Origin: JAFDBW01 sp963825575
GTDB taxonomy: Bacteria; Desulfobacterota; Desulfuromonadia; Desulfuromonadales; BM103
DNA length: 64,000 nucleotides
Direction: 5' to 3'
Assembly: GCA_963825575.1 (NCBI GenBank)
Contig: CAWGUB010000018.1
Span: 62,001 to 126,000 of the forward strand
Made by a program: the position numbers and the translations under genes. Below the pieces are notes generated by a model. The model did not search any database and was not told the DNA's origin. It was given only the letters and a program-made list of their open reading frames with translations. This document shows, piece after piece, positions 33,437 to 41,625 of the stretch (within the stretch, counting starts at the first letter, position 1; each line of letters starts with the position of its first letter).

Positions 33437-34231
33437 CTAACGCAACAGGACGAACCCCATCTGCCGGCCGGTCCTGCCATTGTCTCGTCGATATGAAAAG
33501 AACGTCTCTTTGTGACAACAGGTGCACTCGGCAACCGTATCGACTGCGGCGCGATCGATGCCTGCAGCATCCAGCTGCAGGGCAATGCTTTCCTGCAGGT
33601 CAAGCTGCCAGTGGCCAAGGCTGACTTCTCTGGCGATGCGCTGCCATTGGTCGGTCCCCTGACGGAACAGGTCGCGGACCGGACGATCAACTTCATAGCT
33701 GTGCGCGGCAATCCCCGGGCCAATCGCGGCGTTGATGTCGGTGGCCTGACAATCGAAAATTTCGCGCATAGCCGTAACGGTCCGCTCCAGCAGGCCGGCT
33801 GCGGCCCCACGCCAGCCAAGGTGGACGACCGCGGCAACATGCTTGCTCCGGTGATAGAGTATAACCGGGAAGCAGTCCGCAACAAGGATGCCGATCAAAA
33901 TGTTGCGTTGATTGGTAATGATCGCATCACTTTCGACGCGCTGGAAATGCGAGACTTCAGGGTTGGGTTGGTCGATCACCAGGATTTCACTGCCGTGCAC
34001 CTGGTTCACGGTCAGGAACAGGTGTGGCTCCAGACCAAGGCTCCTGGCCACGACAGTACGGTTGGCCTCGACCTGGGATTGCTGGTCACCGGAGCCAAAA
34101 CCGAGGTTGAGGGAGTTGAACGGCGGTCGGCTGCTGCCACCATTGCGGGTGGTAAAGCCGGCAACCAGCTTGTCCTGATCGGACCAGGCCGGTTGCATGA
34201 ATTGAACTTTGCCCTGCTTAACTGTTTTCAT
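33437..34231 (-). CDS. pgeF: Peptidoglycan editing factor PgeF (YfiH family)
   Basis: 264 residues from the chosen start. The family's purine-nucleoside-phosphorylase-like/laccase fold is shown by LNLGFGSGD near the N-terminus, the metal-binding ADCFPV and HLGWRG, and the closing CCHKETFFSYRRD and GRTGRQMGFVLL. In E. coli PgeF (YfiH) prevents wrong amino acids entering peptidoglycan precursors. ATG at 34231 was chosen over a TTG at 34246; neither has a strong ribosome-binding site and both overlap the end of rluD (34218), so translation is likely coupled. rluD-pgeF is a common bacterial gene pair. Confidence 0.88.
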   Translation of the reverse strand: MKTVKQGKVQFMQPAWSDQDKLVAGFTTRNGGSSRPPFNSLNLGFGSGDQQSQVEANRTVVARSLGLEPHLFLTVNQVHGSEILVIDQPNPEVSHFQRVESDAIITNQRNILIGILVADCFPVILYHRSKHVAAVVHLGWRGAAAGLLERTVTAMREIFDCQATDINAAIGPGIAAHSYEVDRPVRDLFRQGTDQWQRIAREVSLGHWQLDLQESIALQLDAAGIDRAAVDTVAECTCCHKETFFSYRRDNGRTGRQMGFVLLR

Positions 34232-35249
34232 TGGATAACGTTTCAACCGGCCCCGAGCGAGGGGTGACCTCGAGGTCCGTCAGAGAGTAGTTATATTTAT
34301 CTTCCAGATAGCTGAGAATTCCGCGCAGTTCAGACGGCACATCCGCCTGAAAAACCATTGTCAGCCCGTCCGGGTGCTCAAAGCCGAGTTGCCAGGCATG
34401 CAGGAACTGGCGCTGGAGGGCTGCAACCATTTGCCGCAGGCTCTGATCAGCGATCGCCTTGATCCGGCTTGCCCCGCCATAGAGGGGGTCGCCGACGATC
34501 GGGCAGTTCATCCCGGCAAGGTGGACCCGGATCTGATGGGTCCTGCCCGTCTCAAGGCTCAGGTCGACAAGGGTCATCCGGTCTGCTTCGTAGCGCCGCA
34601 GGACTTGCCAGCGCGTGACAGCGCGGCGACTGCTGCGGGCGGCTGTCGACATCTTCTTGCGGTGCACCGGATGCCGTCCGATCGGCTGGTCTATCGTCCC
34701 TGTCGCTTCTGCAACCAGGCCATGGACGAGGGCCCGGTAACGTCGCTGTATCGTATGGGCTTTGAACTGCCGGGCCAGATGCTGGTGAGTGCGATCATCT
34801 TTGGTCGCAACCATCACCCCTGAAGTGTCCTTGTCGAGACGGTGTACAATGCCGGGCCGCAGTTCCCCGCCGACCCCTGAGAGGTCCTTGCAATGATGCA
34901 GCAGGGCGTTGACCAGGGTGCCGCTGTGGTGACCCGGAGCGGGATGAACCACTAGATGGGCCGGCTTGTTGACGACAACGAGTGACGGGTCTTCATAAAG
35001 TATCTGTAATGGAATCGGTTCGGCTTCGGCGGTGGCAGCGACCGGCTCCGGCAGAACCACGCAAATTTTCTCTCCGCCTCTCAGTTTGATGCCGGGCTTG
35101 CTCGTGGCGCCGTTCAGGGTGACGGCCCCTTCGTCGATCAGGCGTTTGATCTGGGAACGGCTCAGCTCCGGCAGGTTGTCATCCAGAAAACGATCCAGGC
35201 GCATCGCCACGTGATCAGCGGTGACCTGAAGGTAGTAGGACGCAGGCAT
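34218..35249 (-). CDS. rluD: 23S rRNA pseudouridine synthase, RluD family
   Basis: 343 residues. S4 RNA-binding domain at the N-terminus (about 15-65, ending GGEKICVVLPEP) and the catalytic pseudouridine synthase domain with HRLDKDTSG, Asp139 being the nucleophile and falling at the same number as in E. coli RluD. RluD makes pseudouridines 1911, 1915 and 1917 of 23S rRNA. Later segment VGDPLYGG is also standard. C-terminal 50 residues extend past the conserved fold. Four bases downstream of the small gene 35254-35523 and overlapping pgeF by 14 bases. Confidence 0.93.
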   Translation of the reverse strand: MPASYYLQVTADHVAMRLDRFLDDNLPELSRSQIKRLIDEGAVTLNGATSKPGIKLRGGEKICVVLPEPVAATAEAEPIPLQILYEDPSLVVVNKPAHLVVHPAPGHHSGTLVNALLHHCKDLSGVGGELRPGIVHRLDKDTSGVMVATKDDRTHQHLARQFKAHTIQRRYRALVHGLVAEATGTIDQPIGRHPVHRKKMSTAARSSRRAVTRWQVLRRYEADRMTLVDLSLETGRTHQIRVHLAGMNCPIVGDPLYGGASRIKAIADQSLRQMVAALQRQFLHAWQLGFEHPDGLTMVFQADVPSELRGILSYLEDKYNYSLTDLEVTPRSGPVETLSNENS

Positions 35250-35253
35250 GCAG

Positions 35254-35523
35254 TTACCAGATTGAACTCTCGATTTTACCCGCCTGCTTGATCATTACAT
35301 CGACAATTGCCCGGTCGTAGAGGTGGCCGCGATCATCCAAGTCAGGAGACACCCGGCCATAAAAATGTTCCCGGCCCTCTTCCAGTTCATCGGAGAGGAC
35401 CTCAAAAACTGAATCGTTCTTGATCCCCTCCTTGACCTTTTCCTGGTTGTAGAGAGCGATATCCGAGACAATGGCGCGGGCCAGTCGGAATGCAAGTTTA
35501 GGGTTGTCTACCAGCTTGGCCAT
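35254..35523 (-). CDS. Conserved small protein of unknown function
   Basis: 89 residues, not assigned to a named family. Sequence AKLVDNPKLAFRLARAIVSDIALYNQEKV then EELEEGREHFYGRVSPDLDDRGHLYDRAIVDVMI is helical and charged, soluble, and has no cysteines. GGAGG stands just before the ATG, and the stop is four bases from the rluD start, both arguing it is real and the first gene of that operon. Confidence 0.6.
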   Translation of the reverse strand: MAKLVDNPKLAFRLARAIVSDIALYNQEKVKEGIKNDSVFEVLSDELEEGREHFYGRVSPDLDDRGHLYDRAIVDVMIKQAGKIESSIW

Positions 35524-35579
35524 GAGACCTCCATATTTGGAGTAATATTATACTGTACGGGCGAATGCACCCGAGATCC

Positions 35580-36998
35580 TTATTCTTCGGCCGGCAGCGC
35601 AACATAAAGGTGCGCTTCTCCACGCCTTAGCAACAACAGGACACTCTCCTTGACCCTGATGCGCTGACGAGCCTTGGCTACATCCTCCAGAGTTTCGGTT
35701 GGATGGCGGTTGATCGCCAGGGCCCTGTCTCCGGGTTGCACTCCGGCATTCGCCGCGGCACTGTCCGGGGCGACCTCGGTGACGAGAACCCCGTCGCCTG
35801 ATTCTGCAAAGGTCATCCCGAACCAGGGTGTCGCGTCAACCGCCGGGGCCTGCGCGACCGGCACGGTCTTTTCCTCACGCGCCACAATGACCACTTCCAG
35901 GGTCAGGTGTGTTCCTTCGCGCAATACCTCTACGGCAACCTTCTCTGCAAGCGCCGAGCTGGCAACCAGCAGTTGCAGCTCCTTGACGCTGCGCACCGGC
36001 TTGCCATTGAAGCTGAGCAGCACATCACCGCGCTTGATCCCGGCACGTTCCGCCGGGGTGTCGGACAGCACCCGGGTGACCAACGCTCCCGTGACCCGGT
36101 CAAGGCCAAAAGATTTGGCAAGCTCTGCATCCAGCGGCTGGATACTGACTCCCAACCAGCCGCGCGTCACCTCTCCTGAGGTAATCAGCTGATCGGCGAT
36201 CTGCCTGGCCAGGTTGATCGGTATGGCAAATCCGATCCCCTGCCCACTGGCGACGATCGCCGTATTCACACCGACCACCTCGCCATAAATATTCAGTAGC
36301 GGGCCACCTGAATTCCCCGGATTGATTGAAGCATCGGTCTGGACAAAATTCTCATAGTCCTCGATCCCTATATCGGTACGCCCCGTGGCCGAGATTACAC
36401 CGACTGTCAGGGTGCTGTCGAGGCCGAAAGGGTTGCCGATTGCCAGGGCCCATTGACCTACTTTGAGATGGTCCGAATCGCCAAGCACCACGACTGGCAA
36501 CGGCTCCTCGGTTTCGATCTTGACCACCGCGACGTCAGTCTTTGGATCGGCCCCGACGACCTTGCCGGAGAATACCCGCTGGTCAGTGAGGCGGACCTTG
36601 ACCTCTTCAGCACCGGAGACAACATGTTCGTTGGTCAGGATATAACCGTCCGCACTCAGGATGAACCCAGACCCCAGGCTGCGCTCACGCTGTTCTGAGC
36701 GAGGCCTCCGGAACAAGTCGCCGAAGAACTCTTCGAAGAGCGGATTGAGCCGGTCAACCGTACGGATCCGCTCCGCACGGATGTTCACGACCGCCGGAGT
36801 GACCTTTTCCGAAACCTTGATGAAAGCCTGCTGTGAGAGTAGCAGTTCGGGGGCCGGCTCTTCCACGGGAGGCGGTGACTCCGCCCGGCGGACAGTCGTT
36901 GTCAATCGGGTTTCCTGCTGTTCATTGCATCCGGCACACAACAGCCAGGGCAAGATCAGCAAGAGGACTCCGAACAATCTTGAAAAGAGCTTGAGCAT
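35580..36998 (-). CDS. degP: DegP/HtrA-type periplasmic serine protease
   Basis: 472 residues. Signal peptide with a weak lipobox (ending CAGC, Cys24), so membrane attachment is possible. The trypsin-like domain has the triad His125 (TNEHVV), Asp155 (KTDVAVV) and Ser230 (GNSGGP). Two PDZ domains follow, near 275-360 (GWLGVSIQPL) and 380-465 (WFGMTFAESGDGVLV). A protease and chaperone acting on misfolded envelope proteins. ATG at 36998 rather than the adjacent TTG. It is followed after 56 bases by the small gene starting at 35523. Confidence 0.91.
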   Translation of the reverse strand: MLKLFSRLFGVLLLILPWLLCAGCNEQQETRLTTTVRRAESPPPVEEPAPELLLSQQAFIKVSEKVTPAVVNIRAERIRTVDRLNPLFEEFFGDLFRRPRSEQRERSLGSGFILSADGYILTNEHVVSGAEEVKVRLTDQRVFSGKVVGADPKTDVAVVKIETEEPLPVVVLGDSDHLKVGQWALAIGNPFGLDSTLTVGVISATGRTDIGIEDYENFVQTDASINPGNSGGPLLNIYGEVVGVNTAIVASGQGIGFAIPINLARQIADQLITSGEVTRGWLGVSIQPLDAELAKSFGLDRVTGALVTRVLSDTPAERAGIKRGDVLLSFNGKPVRSVKELQLLVASSALAEKVAVEVLREGTHLTLEVVIVAREEKTVPVAQAPAVDATPWFGMTFAESGDGVLVTEVAPDSAAANAGVQPGDRALAINRHPTETLEDVAKARQRIRVKESVLLLLRRGEAHLYVALPAEE

Positions 36999-37091
36999 CA
37001 AAAACCAAACCTCTCGGCTACGACTCAGCAGAGTAGCGAAAACAAGACCTTATGTCAATCCAGACGGGCCAGATCACTGCGAAGGACCGGC

Positions 37092-37844
37092 CTATGCTTC
37101 GATCAGCGCCAGGAGCTCTTCATGCCGGCCCTGCCAATCGGGTCGGAAACGCACGCCGGGCCGCCTGATACACCAGGGAGTCAGCAGACAGGTCTGCATG
37201 CCGACCTGACTGGCTGACAGGTCATGCAGAGTGTCATTCCCGACCATCAGGCAACGCTCGGCTTCGACCTGAATAAGGTCCAGGTTTTCTCTGAAAAATT
37301 CCGGATTCGGCTTGCAGAAATGTTCTGTTTCATAGGCCGTCACATGGTGGAACTTGTCGCCGTCCAGCCCCCCCCACCTGACCCGCGCATCGACAACGGC
37401 CCGTGGAAAGATCGGATTGGTTGCCAGTATGACCTGCCAGCCCCTGGCCCGGGCGGCGTTAATCAACCGGGACGACAAGGCGTGACCGGCCACCAGCGGA
37501 CGCAGTCCATCGAGATCTTTTCGTAAGAATTGCTCCAGGCACTCCCGGTATTGTTCCGGGGTAATGGCCAGTTCATCGCGGAGCACCTCGAACAGCAATG
37601 TCTCCAGAGTTTTGCCGGTGTCCTGGTTGGCAAACATGGCGGCGACGGCATGATGCATTGCCCTGATCGCGAGCGCTGGTTCAACCAGCGCTTGCATCTG
37701 CTCTGTCAGGTGGTGCAGGTAAACCGGCACAAAACGGTGCATATCGACATCGACCAGCGTGCCGTCAAGATCGAAGAAGACCGCCTTGACATTGTCTAGT
37801 TTAATGGAACTTTTGACAGATTTACGGAAAAACGACTGAAACAT
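37092..37844 (-). CDS. HAD-superfamily phosphohydrolase
   Basis: 250 residues. Motif I FFDLDGTLVD (nucleophile and general acid Asp), motif II region LATNPIFPRAVV, motif III-like Lys in CKPNPEFF and motif IV GNDTLHDLSASQ are intact, with a helical cap between them. Class is HAD phosphatase of the Gph/HAD-IA kind; the substrate cannot be told. No strong ribosome-binding site precedes the ATG. Transcribed away from elbB. Confidence 0.78.
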   Translation of the reverse strand: MFQSFFRKSVKSSIKLDNVKAVFFDLDGTLVDVDMHRFVPVYLHHLTEQMQALVEPALAIRAMHHAVAAMFANQDTGKTLETLLFEVLRDELAITPEQYRECLEQFLRKDLDGLRPLVAGHALSSRLINAARARGWQVILATNPIFPRAVVDARVRWGGLDGDKFHHVTAYETEHFCKPNPEFFRENLDLIQVEAERCLMVGNDTLHDLSASQVGMQTCLLTPWCIRRPGVRFRPDWQGRHEELLALIEA

Positions 37845-37994
37845 GGATGACAGGATACCACGATCATCAGGATTGCAGCCAGTTGACTGTGCCCGTTACC
37901 TTGACATGCCGGGATTTTTCTTTAATCTTGACAGACCCGTTATGTACACATGCAGATTTTTCACGACATAACTAAAGTTATAGGAGGAGAGCTC

Positions 37995-38660
37995 ATGGCA
38001 AAAAAAATAGGCGTTATCTTGTCCGGTTGCGGCGTATACGACGGCAGCGAGATTCACGAAGCCGTTATCACCCTGCTCGCCATTGACCGGGCTGGAGCAG
38101 AAGCGGTCTGCATGGCCCCGAACATCGACCAGATGCATGTCATCAATCACCTGGTCGGCGAGCCGGCTGAAGGTGAGACACGCAACGTTCTGGTTGAATC
38201 GGCCCGCATCGCCAGAGGCAACATCAAGGACACTGCGACTGTCACAGTTGAAGATTTCGACGCCCTGATCCTTCCCGGAGGATTCGGCGCAGCTAAGAAT
38301 CTTTGTGATTTCGCCGTGAAAGGCCCGGACTGCAACGTCAACCCTGACGTGGCCCGTCTGGTCAAGGAGACGGTCGCGGCAAAGAAGCCTCTGGCCGCGG
38401 TCTGCATCGCTCCGGCGCTGTTGGCGAAAGTTCTCGGCCCGATCAACTCTCCGGCGCTGACCATCGGCACCGATGAGGGGACAGCGGAAGCCCTGAATAA
38501 AATGGGCGCCAAACATGTCGACTGTCCGGTCAAGGACGCTGTTGTTGACAGGGAAAACCGGATTGTCTCCTCGCCTGCCTATATGCTGGCCGGCTCGATC
38601 AGCGAAGCCGCAACCGGCATTGAAAAGACTGTCCAGGAACTGATTGGTATGATTGAGTAA
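37995..38660 (+). CDS. elbB: Isoprenoid-biosynthesis glyoxalase ElbB (DJ-1/PfpI superfamily)
   Basis: 221 residues of the ElbB/YajL-PfpI group. GVILSGCGVYDGSEIHEA at the N-terminus and LILPGGFGAAKNLCDFA with the conserved glycine-rich turn identify ElbB, and the catalytic-site Cys lies in AVCIAPALLAKVL. E. coli ElbB degrades glyoxal/methylglyoxal-type compounds and was first linked to isoprenoid synthesis. GGAGGAG precedes ATG 37995; an upstream in-frame ATG at 37950 has no such site. Confidence 0.88.
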   Translation: MAKKIGVILSGCGVYDGSEIHEAVITLLAIDRAGAEAVCMAPNIDQMHVINHLVGEPAEGETRNVLVESARIARGNIKDTATVTVEDFDALILPGGFGAAKNLCDFAVKGPDCNVNPDVARLVKETVAAKKPLAAVCIAPALLAKVLGPINSPALTIGTDEGTAEALNKMGAKHVDCPVKDAVVDRENRIVSSPAYMLAGSISEAATGIEKTVQELIGMIE

Positions 38661-38725
38661 GGCGGATTGCACTGGACCTTGTGTGCTCCATGGAAAAGTG
38701 ATTGTTCCAATTTGTGATTCTCGAC

Positions 38726-38754
38726 TTGCCATAACGGATTATTATAACTAAAAT
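38726..38754 (+). promoter_or_regulatory. Candidate promoter of the rubredoxin-lipBA-trxB genes
   Basis: TTGCCA (38726-38731) and TAAAAT (38749-38754) with a 17-base spacer, about 60 bases before the rubredoxin ATG. Position after the end of elbB fits a new transcription unit. Confidence 0.5.
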
Positions 38755-38812
38755 GGTGCGAATATTTTCCGGCGGATGATCGGATGAACTTACCCCACCT
38801 AAGGAGTGAACC

Positions 38813-38971
38813 ATGACCAAGTACCGTTGCGTAATCTGTGATTACATCTATGACCCGGCTGAGGGCGATCCGGGCAATGGCATCGATCCCGGCACAGCCT
38901 TTGAAGACATTCCAGATGATTGGGTCTGCCCACTCTGCGGTGCTGACAAGAGCAATTTCGAACCGGCGTGA
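38813..38971 (+). CDS. Rubredoxin
   Basis: 52-residue iron protein carrying one Fe ligated by four cysteines: CVIC (Cys6, Cys9) and CPLC (Cys39, Cys42), inside the standard sequence with YDPAEGDP...GTAFEDIPDDWVCP. It carries single electrons in the cytoplasm, often to oxygen- or peroxide-reducing enzymes in anaerobes. AAGGAG lies six bases before the ATG. Too short to be kept by many gene finders. It stands directly before lipB-lipA-trxB; the redox partner is not shown by the sequence. Confidence 0.95.
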   Translation: MTKYRCVICDYIYDPAEGDPGNGIDPGTAFEDIPDDWVCPLCGADKSNFEPA

Positions 38972-39012
38972 ACCAACCGCAAGCGCCATCCGGCTCTGAC
39001 AGGAATCCACTG

Positions 39013-39696
39013 ATGGAGCCGGACGGGTTCAAGGTCTGGCGTCCCGGACTGGTGAAATACCGGGACGCCCAGGCCCGCCAGGTCGACCTGGCTGAACAGC
39101 GTCGGCATTGGCCCCATGACCTGCTGATCCTTCTTGAGCATCCTCCGGTTATCACTTTCGGACGCAAAACCGACCAGAACAATCTCCTCTGGGACCAGCA
39201 GACTCTCCAGGCGGCAGGGATTGATTGTGTACCCAGCCCCCGCGGTGGTGACATCACCCTGCACAGCCCCGGGCAACTGGTCGGTTACCCGATTGTCGAT
39301 CTGAGCCACTACCGAAAAGACCTGCACCGGTATCTGCGCCAACTGGAAGAAGTGCTGATCTGCACGCTTGCCGAGTTCGGCCTGACCGGAGAAGCTCTGT
39401 CGGGCAAAACCGGCGTATGGATAAAAGGGCGTAAAATTGCTTCAATAGGCATAGCCGTGCGGCACTGGATAAGCTATCATGGCTTTGCCCTGAACATCGA
39501 TAATAACCTCTCGGCTTTTGACGCAATCATCCCCTGCGGACTGTCGGGCGTGACGATGACATCGATGTGCAGGGAACTTGGCGAACCGGTCGACAAGGAA
39601 CAGGTTGCCGAGGCCCTGATCGGCCACTTCGGCGCCGTCATGCAACGACCGCGACTCGGTGACTTTGATGACAGCACGACCTCCACGCAAACCTGA
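39013..39696 (+). CDS. lipB: Octanoyl-[acyl carrier protein]:protein N-octanoyltransferase LipB
   Basis: 227 residues. Moves octanoyl groups from acyl carrier protein to lipoyl domains; works with LipA. Motifs RGGDITLHSPGQLVGYPI, GKTGVWIKGRKIASIGI (catalytic Lys) and PCGLSGVTMTSM (catalytic Cys) are intact. ATG 39013 was chosen because AGGA lies eight bases upstream and it gives the normal LipB length; a GTG at 38968 overlapping the rubredoxin stop is possible, giving 15 extra residues. The last 29 bases overlap lipA. Confidence 0.92.
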   Translation: MEPDGFKVWRPGLVKYRDAQARQVDLAEQRRHWPHDLLILLEHPPVITFGRKTDQNNLLWDQQTLQAAGIDCVPSPRGGDITLHSPGQLVGYPIVDLSHYRKDLHRYLRQLEEVLICTLAEFGLTGEALSGKTGVWIKGRKIASIGIAVRHWISYHGFALNIDNNLSAFDAIIPCGLSGVTMTSMCRELGEPVDKEQVAEALIGHFGAVMQRPRLGDFDDSTTSTQT

Positions 39697-40546
39697 TTGG
39701 CTCAAGGTCCGCTTCCCCGCCGGGCCGAACTACGTTCGGATCGACCGGCTGCATCGCGAACAGGGACTGCACTCGGTCTGTCGCAGCGCAGCATGCCCGA
39801 ATCAGGGCGAGTGCTGGGAACAGGGGACCGCGACGTTCATGATCCTGGGCAATCGCTGCACGCGTGATTGCCGCTTCTGCAACGTTGCCCATGCCCCTCC
39901 GCTGGATGTCGACCCGCAAGAGGTGCTCAAGGTTGCTGATGCGATTGCCGAGCTCAGCCTGCGTCATGCAGTCATCACGTCGGTAACCCGTGATGACCTC
40001 GACGACGGTGGTGCCGGTCATTTCGCCGCCGTGACCCGGGCGATCCACGAGCGCTGCCCGGACTGCCGCGTCGAATTGCTGATTCCTGATTTGCAAGGCA
40101 ATCATCAGGCGTTGCAGACGATTCTCGCAGCACATCCTGATGTGCTGGGGCACAATCTGGAAACTGTACCGAGACTCTATCAGACGGCCCGCTCGGGAGC
40201 AGGGTACAAGCGCTCCCTGCAGCTTCTCGCTACGGCTCACAGCATCGCCCCGAAGATTCCTACCAAGTCCGGCCTGATGCTGGGAATGGGCGAAACGGTC
40301 GATGAAATAATTGATGTCATGCAGGACTTGCGTCAGGCTGGCTGCACCATGCTGACCCTGGGACAATACCTGCAGCCGACCCGTGAACATCTGCCGGTCG
40401 ACCGGTATGTGGAACCGGCAGAATTCGAGCAGCTGCGCCGATCCGGCCTGGACCTCGGATTCGCCCATGTCGAAGCCGGGCCGCTGGTGCGCTCATCTTA
40501 TCACGCCGCAGAGCAATTTGAGGGAGATCGAGATGGCGAATCCTAA
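39668..40546 (+). CDS. lipA: Lipoyl synthase LipA
   Basis: 292-residue radical-SAM enzyme that inserts two sulfurs into octanoyl-protein. The auxiliary cluster motif C-x4-C-x5-C is CRSAACPNQGEC and the radical-SAM C-x3-C-x2-C is CTRDCRFC. GPNYVRIDRLHREQGLHSV and the C-terminal PLVRSSYHA fit the family, including the conserved RSSY serine. ATG 39668 has GGTGA before it; GTG 39659 is a near alternative. Overlaps both lipB and the thioredoxin reductase gene, so the group is translated as a chain. Confidence 0.94.
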   Translation: MTARPPRKPDWLKVRFPAGPNYVRIDRLHREQGLHSVCRSAACPNQGECWEQGTATFMILGNRCTRDCRFCNVAHAPPLDVDPQEVLKVADAIAELSLRHAVITSVTRDDLDDGGAGHFAAVTRAIHERCPDCRVELLIPDLQGNHQALQTILAAHPDVLGHNLETVPRLYQTARSGAGYKRSLQLLATAHSIAPKIPTKSGLMLGMGETVDEIIDVMQDLRQAGCTMLTLGQYLQPTREHLPVDRYVEPAEFEQLRRSGLDLGFAHVEAGPLVRSSYHAAEQFEGDRDGES

Positions 40547-41516
40547 CGTTATCTACGAAACGATTATTCTCGGTTCCGGTCCGGCCGGTCTGACGGCAGC
40601 TATCTATGCCGGCCGCAGCCGCTGCTGCCCGTTGTTGATTCATGGCGTTCAGCCAGGGGGGCAACTGACGACCACAACTGCGGTCGATAACTTTCCCGGC
40701 TTTCCGGAAGGAATCGACGGCCCGGACCTGATGGAGAACATGCGTCAGCAGGCCGAACGTTTCGGCGCCCAGTTCGTTGAAGGGGAAGTCACCAGGGTCG
40801 ACCTGCAGGAACGCCCCTTCCGGATCTGGACCGGCGAAGAGGGATACCGCTGCCTGACCCTGATTATTGCCACCGGGGCGACACCGAAGCTGCTCGACCT
40901 GGGCAACGAGCGATCATTATACGGCCGCGGAGTTTCGGTCTGCGCCACCTGTGACGGGTTTTTCTATCGCGACCGCGAAGTGGTCGTGGTCGGCGGTGGT
41001 GACACCGCCATGGAAGAAGCCGTTTTCCTGACCCGCTTTGCCAGCAAGGTGTCGGTGGTCCACCGTCGCGACTCCCTGCGGGCAACTCCGGTGCTCGCCG
41101 ATCGGGCCCTGACCAACAAGTCGATCAATTTTATCTGGGACTCGGCCTTGACGGAAATCCTGGAAGACTCCAGCGGGGTCACCGGCATTCGCATCAGGAA
41201 CCTGAAGACAGACGACGAAACTGAGTTGGCCTGCGATGGGGTGTTTATCGCCATCGGCCATCAACCAAACACCGGACTTTTCCTCGGTCAGCTGGAAATG
41301 GACGACGAGGGCTACATCCTGAGCCGCAACGGCACCGAGACCAACATCTCGGGGGTTTTTGCTGCGGGGGATGTCCAGGATCAGCAGTTTCGCCAGGCCG
41401 TGACTGCTGCCGGCACCGGCTGCATGGCGGCCATCCAGGCGGAGCGTTTCCTCGATGACCTTCCTTACGACCCGACCCTTTCCTGCAAGAAGGGAATCTG
41501 CATGCCGAAAGGCTGA
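40533..41516 (+). CDS. trxB: Thioredoxin-disulfide reductase
   Basis: 327 residues. FAD-binding GSGPAGLTAAIYAGRS, redox disulfide CATC (in VSVCATCDGFFY), NADPH-binding GGGDTAMEEA with HRRDSLRA, and the C-terminal FAD site FAAGDVQD are all present. Reduces thioredoxin with NADPH. Odd feature: the C-terminus ends SCKKGICMPKG, adding two cysteines not present in E. coli TrxB. ATG 40533, with GGGAG before it, overlaps the end of lipA by 14 bases. A long upstream extension of the same frame inside lipA is rejected. Confidence 0.93.
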   Translation: MANPNVIYETIILGSGPAGLTAAIYAGRSRCCPLLIHGVQPGGQLTTTTAVDNFPGFPEGIDGPDLMENMRQQAERFGAQFVEGEVTRVDLQERPFRIWTGEEGYRCLTLIIATGATPKLLDLGNERSLYGRGVSVCATCDGFFYRDREVVVVGGGDTAMEEAVFLTRFASKVSVVHRRDSLRATPVLADRALTNKSINFIWDSALTEILEDSSGVTGIRIRNLKTDDETELACDGVFIAIGHQPNTGLFLGQLEMDDEGYILSRNGTETNISGVFAAGDVQDQQFRQAVTAAGTGCMAAIQAERFLDDLPYDPTLSCKKGICMPKG

Positions 41517-41549
41517 CGGCTGGTTGCGTCAGTCACGCTTTCAACCCAT

Positions 41550-41578
41550 TTGCCTGAGATGGAACCCCTTGATATAAT
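41550..41578 (+). promoter_or_regulatory. Sigma70 promoter of the 2-oxoglutarate dehydrogenase operon
   Basis: TTGCCT (41550-41555), 17-base spacer, TATAAT (41573-41578, perfect). Transcription would start about 40 bases before the E1 gene. The best-looking promoter of the plus strand in this window. Confidence 0.68.
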
Positions 41579-41625
41579 CCACGGGGTTTCAATTCGCTAT
41601 TGACTGTAATCTGACAGGGGCATCA

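Noticed and set aside
37928..37958. TTGACA at 37928 as promoter of elbB
   Set aside because: The -35 is perfect but no acceptable -10 box lies at a normal distance.
37896..38732. Open frame antisense to elbB
   Set aside because: elbB on the plus strand has family motifs and a strong ribosome-binding site.
38968..39012. GTG start of lipB overlapping the rubredoxin stop
   Set aside because: Possible, but no ribosome-binding site precedes it, while ATG 39013 has AGGA and gives the normal family length. Kept only as an alternative.
40383..40532. N-terminal extension of thioredoxin reductase inside lipA
   Set aside because: lipA is intact in the other frame; ATG 40533 has GGGAG and starts the FAD-binding fold.
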